Shown here: positions 55,184 to 63,921 of the stretch, one piece after another | How the letters are laid out: each line of letters begins with the position of its first letter | Position numbering within the stretch: the stretch's first letter is position 1 | Origin: Bacteroidota bacterium | GTDB lineage: Bacteria > Bacteroidota > Bacteroidia > AKYH767-A > OLB10 | DNA: 64,000 nt | Assembly (NCBI GenBank): GCA_016717725.1 | Contig: JADKFA010000019.1 | Span: 18,197-82,196, forward strand | Direction of reading: 5' to 3' | The notes under the pieces: generated by a model | Seen by the model: only the letters and a program-made list of their open reading frames with translations | Databases searched by the model: none | Told to the model about the DNA's origin: nothing | Made by a program: the position numbers and the translations under genes

Positions 55184-55435
55184 TTGAGACAAGGCATGCC
55201 TTGTCTCAACAAGTTTACTCTCCCTATAAATATCACGTCGTCGTAGAGGCAGGTCATACCTGCCTCTACGACGACGTGATTGAAAATTTAATGGATTAAT
55301 TACAATAATATTCTTGCAAAAAATAAATATTGTGCTCGGAATTATTTTAAACTCGACTATTTTGATTTCACGTATATCCCTGAGATTAATATCTAAATTA
55401 TATTAAATCAAATATTTATTACTTGTTTAGTAGAC
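55184..55435 (+). repeat. Dispersed two-hairpin element, copy 2
   Basis: The perfect 26-bp palindrome is at 55184-55209 and identical to copy 1. The second hairpin (55232-55280) has perfect 22-base arms and loop TCATA. The tail shares AATTTAATGGATTAATT, GCAAAAAATAAAT and ATTATTTTAAACTCGACTAT with copy 1 (22430-22700), then diverges gradually. It lies at the 3' ends of two convergent genes (DUF3667 and murI) and stops 6 bases before the murI stop codon. Confidence 0.85.
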
Positions 55436-55440
55436 TTTAA

Positions 55441-56262
55441 TCACTTCCAAAGGTTTTTCTGCTCGAGCTTGATCTTTCCTTTGAAGAATATTTTTGTGCT
55501 CTGTTCAAATGAGGTCGTGTAATCTGAAATGTAGAAGAGGTGTTTTTTTGCTTTCTTAGGATTAAGCAAATTCTTGTTTTCTAAAACATCTTTTACATGC
55601 TGAGCAACGATACTTGCAGAATCAAAAATGGTGATACGACCTTTATAATATTGTTCAATCTCCGGACGAATTAAAGGGTAATGTGTACATCCTAAAATAA
55701 GGCTGTCAATTTTCTTTAATTTAGGACGAGATAGGTAATCGTTGATGATGGTTTTGGAAATTTTATTATTGAAAAATCCTTCTTCAATCATGGGAGCTAA
55801 TAGGGGGGTAGCTAATGAAGTGACCGTTACTTTTTTTGATTTAGCTATAATTTTTTTTGGATAAACATCCGACTTCACAGTAGCTTTCGTTCCTATAATG
55901 CCAACATGTTTTGATGAAGTTTCATCGCAAACAAAATTTACGACGGGATCAATTACATTAATCACAATGGCGCTCTTTCCTACATGTTTTTTCACTTCGT
56001 CAAAGGCCACCGACGAAATACTATTGCAAGCAATCACAATGGCTTTACAGTTATGCTTTATGAGGAAGTCAGCAATCACCACCGACCACTTTTTAATAGC
56101 TTCTGGCGACTTATCTCCATAAGGGAGATGGGCTGTATCACCAAAATAAATTAACGACTCATTGGGCATGAGTTTATGAATGGCATCAGCAACCGTAAGG
56201 CCACCAATTCCCGAATCAAAAATTCCGAGTGGACGAGAAGCTTTTGCTTGGAGTGTAGGCAT
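55441..56262 (-). CDS. murI: Glutamate racemase
   Basis: MurI makes D-glutamate for peptidoglycan. The N-terminal motif GIFDSGIGGLTVADAI, the first catalytic Cys in IVIACNSISSVAF and the second in ILGCTHYPLIRPEI are all present, as is YFGDTAHLPYGDKSPEAI. I use the ATG at 56262 (273 residues), not the TTG two codons earlier, because a consensus -7 box ends 3 bases before it. The gene is the last of the nadK-porG-uppS-bamA-ompH cluster, though set apart by a terminator and its own promoter. Assignment is very secure. Confidence 0.97.
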   Translation of the reverse strand: MPTLQAKASRPLGIFDSGIGGLTVADAIHKLMPNESLIYFGDTAHLPYGDKSPEAIKKWSVVIADFLIKHNCKAIVIACNSISSVAFDEVKKHVGKSAIVINVIDPVVNFVCDETSSKHVGIIGTKATVKSDVYPKKIIAKSKKVTVTSLATPLLAPMIEEGFFNNKISKTIINDYLSRPKLKKIDSLILGCTHYPLIRPEIEQYYKGRITIFDSASIVAQHVKDVLENKNLLNPKKAKKHLFYISDYTTSFEQSTKIFFKGKIKLEQKNLWK

Positions 56263-56265
56263 AGT

Positions 56266-56273
56266 CAAAAGTA
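56266..56273 (-). promoter_or_regulatory. -7 box of murI, leaderless layout
   Basis: The minus strand reads TACTTTTG, a perfect TAnnTTTG, with just 3 bases before the ATG at 56262. It decides the start codon: the TTG at 56268 overlaps the box. Confidence 0.6.
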
Positions 56274-56336
56274 AAAATTATTTTCGCATGAAGGTAAATA
56301 AATGCAATTCGTTTTTATTTGGTGGCTTTGCCCAAT

Positions 56337-56370
56337 AAAAAAGTCCATGGAATGTTCCATGGACTTTTTT
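56337..56370. terminator. Perfect-palindrome terminator after ompH
   Basis: AAAAAAGTCCATGGAA (56337-56352) and its exact complement (56355-56370) flank a two-base loop. It ends the ompH transcript on the minus strand, with six T residues at the end of the stem. Confidence 0.85.
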
Positions 56371-56389
56371 ATTATTTTGATTGAGTCGG

Positions 56390-56902
56390 TTATTTCAATC
56401 CAAGTTTTGTTTTCACCATTGGTAAAACATCGTCAGATTCTTGAGCAAATAATAAGGTTCCTGCACTTGCATCAAAAATGTAAGAGAACTTATTCTCCTT
56501 AGCAATTGAATTGATGGCTTCTTCTGCTTTTTTTAAGATTGGAGTGTACAACTCTTCCTTCTTTTTTTGCATTGAGCTTTGTGCCGACTCTTGAAACGAT
56601 TGAATGCGCTCTTCAAGATCACTGATCTCTTTTAATTTCGCATCACGAATGGGATCTGCCATCGACGCTTCTTTTGATTTGAAATCAGTGATTTTTCCCT
56701 GATATTCAGCAGTCATGGTTTTTAATTGATTTTCTAATGAGGCTCCAAACTTTTGTAATGTGGAATCTGCTAATTTGGTTTCTGGCATTAAACTAATCAA
56801 CTGCGTTGAATTAATATGTCCAAATTTTAGAGTGCTTTGAGCTTGAGTTTGTACAGCTAAACTCAATAGAATGCCAAAACAAATGGCAACGATTCTTGTC
56901 AT
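56390..56902 (-). CDS. OmpH/Skp-family periplasmic chaperone
   Basis: Skp-type chaperones hold unfolded outer-membrane proteins on their way to BamA. The 170-residue protein has a signal peptide (cleavage near QTQAQ), a short beta start (FGHINSTQLISLMPET), a long coiled coil (about residues 50-125, rich in E, K, Q) and a C-terminal strand block YIFDASAGTLLFAQESDDV. This is the usual OmpH layout and length. It is the second of two tandem ompH genes, 33 bases after the first. Assignment is secure at family level. Confidence 0.92.
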   Translation of the reverse strand: MTRIVAICFGILLSLAVQTQAQSTLKFGHINSTQLISLMPETKLADSTLQKFGASLENQLKTMTAEYQGKITDFKSKEASMADPIRDAKLKEISDLEERIQSFQESAQSSMQKKKEELYTPILKKAEEAINSIAKENKFSYIFDASAGTLLFAQESDDVLPMVKTKLGLK

Positions 56903-56935
56903 GATATTAGATTTATTTATGTGTTTTTAGTTTTA

Positions 56936-57559
56936 TTATTTACGTTCTTCAGATCCGCCACCTTTTCCTTCGCTGAGGTGGAGTAGGAGAAGGGCTTCCT
57001 CCTCTTTAGTTTCACCACCTTTCGCATCACCTTTTGTTCCGGCTTTGTAGCCCATCGATTCTAAAATATCGTCACTCTTATCGTATTTAGGGTTGGTGTA
57101 AAGCATTACTAAATCGCCCGACTTATCAAAAATCACAGCGTAACTTTGATCCGTAGCCATTTTCTTAACAGCATTGAAAATTTTATCTTGAATAGGTTTG
57201 ATTAACTCTTGCTTCTTTTTGAATAACTCACCTTCGTAACCAAATTTTTGCTTTTGATATTCTTTCACCTCTTTTTCTTTGTTCGTGATTTCTTGTTCAC
57301 GTTTACGACGCATTTCTTCGGTTAAAAGAATTTGTTCTGCTTGATAGTCTTTGTAAAGCTTATCAATCACCGTATATTTTGCTTCAATGTCTTTTTGCCA
57401 CGCTATACTGAGTTGATCTAATTGTTGATGTGCAGCTTTATATTCAGAAATATTATCTAAAATATATTGTGAATCGATATACGCATATTTCTGTGCGAAA
57501 ATGGAGGTACTAGCAAACATTCCAATAAAGAATGTACATGCAATGATTAGCTTTTTCAT
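56936..57559 (-). CDS. OmpH/Skp-family periplasmic chaperone
   Basis: With the ATG at 57559 this is a 207-residue OmpH protein; the frame opens 26 codons earlier but those precede the signal peptide and overlap the promoter region. The signal peptide ends near SIFAQ. YAYIDSQYILDNISEYKAA, a coiled coil to about residue 130, and YAVIFDKSGDLVMLYTNPKYDKSDD match the family. The C-terminal 30 residues (GGETKEEEALLLLHLSEGKG) are unusual and low-complexity; a late frameshift is possible. It is followed by the second ompH gene and preceded by bamA after a 257-base gap with its own -7 box. Confidence 0.9.
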   Translation of the reverse strand: MKKLIIACTFFIGMFASTSIFAQKYAYIDSQYILDNISEYKAAHQQLDQLSIAWQKDIEAKYTVIDKLYKDYQAEQILLTEEMRRKREQEITNKEKEVKEYQKQKFGYEGELFKKKQELIKPIQDKIFNAVKKMATDQSYAVIFDKSGDLVMLYTNPKYDKSDDILESMGYKAGTKGDAKGGETKEEEALLLLHLSEGKGGGSEERK

Positions 57560-57606
57560 AAGTTTTGGGATTTTTTTAAGTATCCGTCTTTTGCAAATTA
57601 TCGTGC

Positions 57607-57614
57607 CAAATTTA
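57607..57614 (-). promoter_or_regulatory. -7 box of the ompH pair
   Basis: The minus strand reads TAAATTTG, a perfect TAnnTTTG, 47 bases before the ATG at 57559. Confidence 0.45.
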
Positions 57615-57816
57615 CCTCTTTTTATCGTAGATACCAAAGATACTCGATAGTGATGGTTAAGGTAAAGTATTGTTGGTCAAATTATTGGTCTAGACTTTAT
57701 TCTTTATTATTTCAGATTTTGACAAATCTCTTTCAAATTCTTTATGCTTTCTTCACCTTAGAGCAAGTTAAGCAGAATGTTCTGAGGTTATTTCAAAAGT
57801 AAAGCTGCTTACCTTT

Positions 57817-60324
57817 TTAGAACTGTTGTCCAATGGTGAAATGGAATTGCCCTTTGTTCACACCTGGATTTCCTTCAATTTCATCAAATCCATAACCCCA
57901 ATCCAGACCTAATAATCCGAACATAGGAAGGAAAATTCTAACTCCAACACCAGCCGAACGTTTTAGATTTAATGGGTTGAAGTTTCTTGTCCCTAACCAA
58001 TTGTTTCCCGCTTCTAAGAATGCCAAGGTATAAATGGTTGCAGATGGGTTTAACGAAACAGGGAATCGTAACTCGAAGGTGTTTTTGTTATAGGCAGTAC
58101 CACCAACCGTGCTACCATTAATACGAGGCGTTACTGTATTGTTATTGTACCCACGTAAAGCAATAATTTCACGTCCATCTAAAGCAAACCCTGAAAGACC
58201 ATCTCCACCTAAATAGAAACGTTCGAAAGGAGATTGTCCAATATCTTTATTGTAATATCCTAAAATTCCAATTTGTGTTCTCGAGAATAATACAAATTTT
58301 GTCCCTAAGCTTTTATACCAAGATCCACTAAATTTCCATTTGTGATATTCAATCCATTTGTATTTTTCTTTGGCATCGGCCGTAGTATAGTCCGTGCTTT
58401 TGTCGATTAAACTAAACGGTGGTGTTAGTTGTAAAGTGAATGATAGTTGTGATCCACTACGAATCCAAATAAATCCATCTACCGAATTACGTGAAAAGGT
58501 TTGCTCGAAGTTTAAGTTGTTAGAGTATCCATCGCTGAATAAAAAGGTTCCTTCCCAATTATCTAGAGAGTAACGTTGGAACGTTAATTCATTGTACGAC
58601 TGGAAAAAATCATCAGGCCATTTTAAACGTTTTCCTAATCCAACAGAAGCACCACTAATTTTTAATACGGAACGATCATCATTTCCTTTTGGTAAACCAT
58701 CCGTTTGTATGGAGTGAAATACAGAAACACTTAAGGAGTTTGGCTTTTTACCACCAAGCCATGGTTCGGTGAATGACGCATTGTAACTTTGGAAGTATCT
58801 ACCATTCGATTGAAAGCGAATACTCAGTTTTTGTCCATCGCCAGTAGGTAGCGGAGACCAAGTACCTTTTTTAGCAATGTTTCTTGCAGAAAAATTATTA
58901 AACGATATTCCTAATGTACCTACTACACCAGCGCCACCGCCCCAACCACCTGATAATTCAAGTTGATCGGAAGGACGTTCTTCAACGATGTATTCAATAT
59001 CTACAGTGCCATCTGCAGCATTTGGACGCGGAGTAACATTTAATTTCTCTTGATCAAAATAGCCGAGCTGTGCTAATACTTGTTGTGTACGAATAATGTC
59101 GGAACGATTAAATAACTGCCCAGGTTTGGTGCGAATCTCTCGCATGATCACCTTGTCATTGGTTTTTGAATTTCCTTTCACCGTAACACGATTCACCGTG
59201 GCTTGCTTGCCCTCGTAAATTCGCATTTCAATATCGATGGAGTCATTCTCAACTAAAATTTCTACTGGTGTAACTTGAAAAAACAAGTACCCATCATCCA
59301 TATACAATGAACTAATGTCTCTGCTACTTTGACTAATGAATAAGCCTTCATCTAATTTTGCTTGACTAAAAATTTCACCCTTCTTAATTCCTAACATCTG
59401 ATCGAGTTGGGAAGTTGGATATTTTGTATTTCCTATCCAAGTGATGTTTCTAAAATAATATTTTGGACCTTCATCAATCCACACATCAATATTTACAGTG
59501 CGATCACTGAATTTATATACGCTGTCTTTCGTGATTGATACATCTCTAAATCCTTTTGCAGCATAAGTAGCAATTACTTTTTCTTTATCCTTTTCAAAAG
59601 CTTCTTCATTAAACTTTGAGGAGTTAAAAATTTTATACCAGCCTTTTTCTTTGCTGCCCTTCATTTTTCTTCTAAGCTTCTTCGATTCAAATTGAGTGTT
59701 TCCATGAAAAGTAACTTTGTTAATCTTCACTCTTTTTTTATTGGAGACACTAATGCGCATCAACTCTTGATTGGGTCCGCCAACGGTATCTTTTTCAGTC
59801 TTAATAGCTGTCTCTACAAATAAAAACCCTTTTTCTACATAATAATCTTTGACTTGATTTTTTGTAATCTGAATTAAATTTTCGGTGATTACTTTTCCTT
59901 TTACAAGCTGAAGTTTATCGCGCAATTTATCAGCTTCGTTCTTGCTGATTCCACTAAAAGCAAATTTGGAAAGTCGGGGACGCTCACTTAATTCAAAATT
60001 CAAGAAAATACGATCTCCACTAATTTTAGTGGCGGTCACTTTAATATCAGAAAGCAATCCTTGTTTCCATAAATTTTCAATGGCAGTAGCAATTTTGTCA
60101 CCTGGAATTTTGAATCTTTCTCCAATATTTAATCCAGTCAGCGTTATCAAAACGCCTTCGTCTAAATATCGAATACCACTAATGGTGATACCCCCTAATT
60201 CATATTCTTTCGGTTGAGCAAAATTAATTTGCTGATCATCCGATCCAATGGATTCAACCTGTGCGTTAGATGTGTTCGCAAAGAAAGTTAAGATGGAAAT
60301 TACAAGTACTAATATTCTACGCAT
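57817..60324 (-). CDS. bamA: Outer-membrane assembly factor BamA
   Basis: BamA is the central Omp85 barrel that inserts proteins into the outer membrane. The 835-residue protein has a signal peptide (cleavage near TSNAQ), five POTRA domains (about residues 40-450; for example GITISGIRYLDEGVLITLTGL, INKVTFHGNTQFESKKLRRKM and VNRVTVKGNSKTNDKVIMREI) and a C-terminal 16-strand barrel (about 465-835). Barrel blocks include ELSGGWGGGAGVVGTLGISF and the closing strand GQFHFTIGQQF with terminal Phe. It overlaps uppS by 8 bases, so the two are cotranscribed. Assignment is very secure. Confidence 0.96.
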   Translation of the reverse strand: MRRILVLVISILTFFANTSNAQVESIGSDDQQINFAQPKEYELGGITISGIRYLDEGVLITLTGLNIGERFKIPGDKIATAIENLWKQGLLSDIKVTATKISGDRIFLNFELSERPRLSKFAFSGISKNEADKLRDKLQLVKGKVITENLIQITKNQVKDYYVEKGFLFVETAIKTEKDTVGGPNQELMRISVSNKKRVKINKVTFHGNTQFESKKLRRKMKGSKEKGWYKIFNSSKFNEEAFEKDKEKVIATYAAKGFRDVSITKDSVYKFSDRTVNIDVWIDEGPKYYFRNITWIGNTKYPTSQLDQMLGIKKGEIFSQAKLDEGLFISQSSRDISSLYMDDGYLFFQVTPVEILVENDSIDIEMRIYEGKQATVNRVTVKGNSKTNDKVIMREIRTKPGQLFNRSDIIRTQQVLAQLGYFDQEKLNVTPRPNAADGTVDIEYIVEERPSDQLELSGGWGGGAGVVGTLGISFNNFSARNIAKKGTWSPLPTGDGQKLSIRFQSNGRYFQSYNASFTEPWLGGKKPNSLSVSVFHSIQTDGLPKGNDDRSVLKISGASVGLGKRLKWPDDFFQSYNELTFQRYSLDNWEGTFLFSDGYSNNLNFEQTFSRNSVDGFIWIRSGSQLSFTLQLTPPFSLIDKSTDYTTADAKEKYKWIEYHKWKFSGSWYKSLGTKFVLFSRTQIGILGYYNKDIGQSPFERFYLGGDGLSGFALDGREIIALRGYNNNTVTPRINGSTVGGTAYNKNTFELRFPVSLNPSATIYTLAFLEAGNNWLGTRNFNPLNLKRSAGVGVRIFLPMFGLLGLDWGYGFDEIEGNPGVNKGQFHFTIGQQF

Positions 60325-61069
60325 GTTCAGATTTCAGTTGTTCTGATGTTTTTCCAAAGCGACGTTCACGTTGTTGGAAGTCGATAATGGCTTTATAAAA
60401 ATCTTCACGACGAAAATCTGGCCACAACTTTTCTGTAAAGTACAGTTCAGCATAGGCGATTTGCCATAATAAGTAGTTGCTGATTCTTAATTCACCGCTC
60501 GTACGAATTAATAATTCAGGGTCGGGCCAGGCAGCAGTGTTCAGCTGATTACTTATTAATTCTTCGTTGATATTTTTTGGATCTATTTCCCCTGATTTCA
60601 CTTTTTCGGCGATTTTTTGCATCGCCGTAGTGATTTCCCAGCGCGAGCTATAGCTCAACGCAAGTACAAGGGTCATTCGTGTATTGTTCGCCGTTTTGTC
60701 AATACATTTTTTCAAATTAGCAGCAACTTTCGGGGGTAAGCTATCTGTATTGCCAATGGTGGCTAAGCGAATATTGTTCTCCATCAATTTCGGTGTTTCC
60801 TTGGTGATGGTTTGAACTAAAAGATGCATTAATGCATCAATTTCTAATTTTGGACGATTCCAGTTTTCTGTACTAAAAGCATAAACAGTTAGTACTTCAA
60901 TACCTAGTTCTGCAGCTCCTTCAACAGTGTCTCTAACAGCAAGAACCCCATTTTGGTGACCAAAAATGCGCATTTTCCCCTGCTGTTTAGCCCATCTTCC
61001 ATTACCATCCATAATGATGGCAACGTGACGTGGTAAACGTTGAATATCTATCTGCTCTTTTAGTGACAT
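60317..61069 (-). CDS. uppS: Isoprenyl (undecaprenyl) diphosphate synthase
   Basis: UppS makes the C55 lipid carrier for cell-wall sugars by cis-prenyl chain elongation. With the ATG at 61069 it has 250 residues. HVAIIMDGNGRWAKQQG holds the catalytic Asp 21; YAFSTENWNRP, LALSYSSRWEI, DPELLIRTSGELRISNYLLWQ and YFTEKLWPDF are all signature blocks. An upstream ATG at 61114 would add 15 residues but overlaps the likely -7 box. It overlaps bamA by 8 bases, and the PorG-family genes lie upstream, a conserved order in Bacteroidota. Assignment is very secure. Confidence 0.97.
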   Translation of the reverse strand: MSLKEQIDIQRLPRHVAIIMDGNGRWAKQQGKMRIFGHQNGVLAVRDTVEGAAELGIEVLTVYAFSTENWNRPKLEIDALMHLLVQTITKETPKLMENNIRLATIGNTDSLPPKVAANLKKCIDKTANNTRMTLVLALSYSSRWEITTAMQKIAEKVKSGEIDPKNINEELISNQLNTAAWPDPELLIRTSGELRISNYLLWQIAYAELYFTEKLWPDFRREDFYKAIIDFQQRERRFGKTSEQLKSEHA

Positions 61070-61080
61070 ATTTCGGCTCG

Positions 61081-61088
61081 CAAATGTA
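61081..61088 (-). promoter_or_regulatory. -7 box upstream of uppS
   Basis: The minus strand reads TACATTTG, a perfect TAnnTTTG, 11 bases before the ATG at 61069. A TTGG lies about 22 bases further upstream. Confidence 0.5.
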
Positions 61089-61143
61089 GTAAATGCATTG
61101 GCGTTCTCGACCAATTAAAAAGATTAACTCGATGTTAACGTCT

Positions 61144-61983
61144 TTACCAGAGTTTTATGCGAAAAGGTTGACATGCATCGATGTATTTTTTGCTCAGTGT
61201 ATAGGTTATTTGTACCCCTGTAAAAACATAAAAATCACGGCGCTGTGTGTCGCCACGTTGTCGGCCAATATTTCCGCCAGGTGCTTGATTGAGAGATCGA
61301 TCACTTAGTAATGCCGCCGTTTTTCCATATTCTACTAAAATGGATTTTGGATCTGCATAAACAGTACTTACATCGTCTAAATAATCGGTATAGGTTTGTC
61401 GTACTCCCGACTCAAGCGTTAATCCAAATCGTCGACCAATTTTGAATTTAAATCCTCCACCAAAGGTGAATGCTAAATTTGTGCGCTTGTAAGGATTTTT
61501 ATTTGAAGCATCTGTTCCCTGACCTTCAGTACCTATAGGCTGCAATTCGATCCATTCATCGTTAATTTTTGCTTTAGGATTAAAATGAAAAACTGAAATT
61601 CCGCAGAGTAAATAGGGGCTAAATGTGGAATTTGGATTTGCTGTTTGATAAGGGAAAAAATTGAATTCAAACTGTCCTGATAATTCAATGATATGCGATC
61701 TGAAATTCAAATTTCTGTTTTGACTGTAGAAATCGTCAGCCTTGCTATCATCCGCTTTAACATGTCCGTATAATAACCCAGCTTTGAATGCCCAATGGTT
61801 ACTGTATGAACGCCGATAAATGGCACTGATGCCAGGTTCGAAAAAACGAGTATCATACATGGTTTTGTCCAAATCACCTCTGTAACCCATCACTCCAACC
61901 ATAATACCTAGTTCTCTTGATTGAGAATGGGAAATGAAAGGGAATGCCAGAATAATAAGGAAGAGGGAGACTAGTGGCCTCAT
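61144..61983 (-). CDS. PorG-family outer-membrane barrel (DUF6089-like)
   Basis: With the ATG at 61983 this is a 279-residue protein with a signal peptide (cleavage near FISHSQ). Family blocks are GYRGDLDKTM, SPYLLCGISVFHFNPKAKI, ELQPIGTEGQGTD, LTLESGVRQTYTDYLDDVS and RGDTQRRDFYVFTGVQITY. Its place directly upstream of uppS-bamA fits PorG, a T9SS outer-membrane component. It is most like the next gene upstream (62061-62963): both share FHFNPK, ELQP[IL]GTEGQG and Y[LI]DDVS. Which of the two is the functional PorG cannot be told. A longer in-frame start at 62040 precedes the signal peptide. Confidence 0.85.
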   Translation of the reverse strand: MRPLVSLFLIILAFPFISHSQSRELGIMVGVMGYRGDLDKTMYDTRFFEPGISAIYRRSYSNHWAFKAGLLYGHVKADDSKADDFYSQNRNLNFRSHIIELSGQFEFNFFPYQTANPNSTFSPYLLCGISVFHFNPKAKINDEWIELQPIGTEGQGTDASNKNPYKRTNLAFTFGGGFKFKIGRRFGLTLESGVRQTYTDYLDDVSTVYADPKSILVEYGKTAALLSDRSLNQAPGGNIGRQRGDTQRRDFYVFTGVQITYTLSKKYIDACQPFRIKLW

Positions 61984-62060
61984 TGTGTTTTTCAAAACGT
62001 GAATTTGTGTTGAGTATTGTTGAGATTTTTCATTCAACAAACAGTACTTCTTCTATGATA

Positions 62061-62963
62061 TTAGAATATCGGGAAGTTGGTACGACCAGTACGAATCTTA
62101 TAATGCAAACTGATGATGGCAAACATATAAGCATCTTTATCACGAGGATCGCCGCGTTGCTGACCAACGGCAGTCGATTCTTGATTAGGGTTAGGATTAG
62201 AAAAATATTCTGCAATAGGACCATTCGCTTGAGAAATAGCTGCAGGATCATAATATGTTTTACTTACATCATCGATATAATCAGTAAAGGTTTTTCTAAG
62301 TCCAAATTCAAATCCAACACCCCAACGGCGGTTGAAGAAATATCGACCACCTACCCCGAAAGGGATACAAATTTGAGTTCTTTTGTATTTATCACGTGCA
62401 GGTGAAATTCCTTGCCCTTCTGTTCCTAAAGGTTGAAGTTCATACCATTTGTCGTTGAATTCACCTTTTGGATTGAAGTGAAATACGCCGATTCCAATAA
62501 AACCGTAGAGCGAACCTTCAAAAGTATTTGAGCGACGTACACCTCTTAAACGGTAAATCCCTCCTTCTTTTTGACTAAGAAGAGCCGCTTCAAAATTTAC
62601 GTTGAACTCGTAAATATTCGATTTAAAATTTATACTTCTTGTACTTCTAAAATACTCCTTGGTAAGTTTATCATCGCCCTTCACATGGCCATAAGTTAAA
62701 TGCGAGTGAATGGATAATGCTGGACTTAATTTGTAACGCATTCCAACAGTCAGGGCTGGTCGTGTTAAACTCAACTCTAAATCTTTGAAACCATTGGTTC
62801 CAATTGCATTCGCACCTCCTAGGTCACCTAAGAAATTACTTGCTCCAATTCCAAAACTCCATTCGTAACGATATGCTTTCCAACGTGCACGCAATCTTTG
62901 AGCTTCGCTCATGGAGCTAAACAGAATCAAGAACGTAAAGCAAAGTAGTATATGTTTCTTCAT
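62061..62963 (-). CDS. PorG-family outer-membrane barrel (DUF6089-like), tandem paralogue
   Basis: This 300-residue protein has a signal peptide (cleavage near SMSEAQ). It has the same blocks as its neighbour: YEWSFGIGASNFLGDLGG, LYGFIGIGVFHFNPKGEF, YELQPLGTEGQGISP, GFEFGLRKTFTDYIDDVSKT and RGDPRDKDAYMFAIISLHY. It has the canonical position between nadK and uppS. With 61144-61983 and 36005-36895 it makes three family members in 64 kb. The closing strand differs (IRTGRTNFPIF). Assignment to the family is good; function by analogy with T9SS PorG. Confidence 0.87.
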   Translation of the reverse strand: MKKHILLCFTFLILFSSMSEAQRLRARWKAYRYEWSFGIGASNFLGDLGGANAIGTNGFKDLELSLTRPALTVGMRYKLSPALSIHSHLTYGHVKGDDKLTKEYFRSTRSINFKSNIYEFNVNFEAALLSQKEGGIYRLRGVRRSNTFEGSLYGFIGIGVFHFNPKGEFNDKWYELQPLGTEGQGISPARDKYKRTQICIPFGVGGRYFFNRRWGVGFEFGLRKTFTDYIDDVSKTYYDPAAISQANGPIAEYFSNPNPNQESTAVGQQRGDPRDKDAYMFAIISLHYKIRTGRTNFPIF

Positions 62964-63044
62964 ATGAATTTTTATGGCCTTTGCACAAAAGTAATATTTT
63001 CCACTATATAAATGGTTGTAAATATTTACGTTTTGGCGAGTAGA

Positions 63045-63921
63045 TTAGTTTCTGGTGTCGAGACCCCAGTTTAGTTTTTTTCGAAGTGTGTTTAAGAAGT
63101 TAGTACTACCCAGTCGAACTAGGCTCATGGTGAAGTCTTCTCTTCTGACTGCCAATGAGATAGCAGAATCGATGGTGACCGATCGGGAATCGAGGGAAGC
63201 CAAAAAGTACTGACTTCGACCTTCAACTTCCAGTGAGATTACATTTTTATCGGAGACCACAATTGGGCGAACATTTAGGTTGTGAGGAGCGATGGGCGTT
63301 ATCACGAAGTTGCCAGAGTAAGGTGCAACGATGGGTCCGCCACAGCTTAATGAATATCCTGTCGAACCCGTTGGCGTAGCAATGATGAGTCCATCTGCCC
63401 AATACGAATTCAAATATTCACCATTGAGGTAGGTGTTGATCGTAATCATACTCGAACTGTCCTTTTGTGGATGGTCAATTCGTTGAGTGCATAATTCACA
63501 CCCCCAAATAAATTTCGGTTGGATTCTAATCGCAATAAGCTTCTTTTATCAATGGTATAATGTCCTTTCATTAGCGCTTCGAGAGCTCCTGAAATATCTT
63601 CAGTTCCCACGCCCGTTAAAAAGCCTAATCGTCCTAAGTTGATTCCCATCACCGGAATATTACTGTCTTGAACTAAGGTTAAGGTATCCAAAATAGTCCC
63701 ATCTCCCCTAAACTTAATAAAAAGTCGATATGTCCTCTTATTTCAGAGCCAGAATTAAAAGGGGTGTTGGGTGGAATATCGCTTCCCAAAGGTTTAATAC
63801 GATGCAAAAAAGGCTGATAAATATAAAGTTCGCACTGATGCCTTTGTAATTCCTTTAATAATTCTCGAATCAACGGAAAATTTTCGGTGTCGACTTGGCG
63901 AGCATACAATGCGATTTTCAT
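63045..63921 (-). pseudogene. nadK: NAD kinase, two frameshifts
   Basis: NadK makes NADP from NAD and is normally essential. Three frames make the gene. The first (63679-63921, MKIALYARQ to FLLSLG) leads to the GGDGT motif, broken at 63705-63708, where GGGG should be GGGGG to read LSLGGDGTILDTLTL. The second (63446-63691) has INLGRLGFLTGV and ALNELTIHKR, then breaks at 63461-63462, where GG should be GGG to read HKRDSSSMITINTY. The third (63045-63449) has WADGLIIATPTGSTGYSLSCGGP and RPIVVSD. The joined length of about 293 residues is normal. Both lesions are one-base losses in G runs, pointing to sequencing error. Confidence 0.94.

Noticed and set aside
3386..63921. Programmed ribosomal frameshifting as the common cause of the broken genes
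   Set aside because: Break sites share no slippery heptamer or downstream structure, need shifts of either sign, and hit enzymes (nadE, nadK, pepP) that are not known to use recoding.
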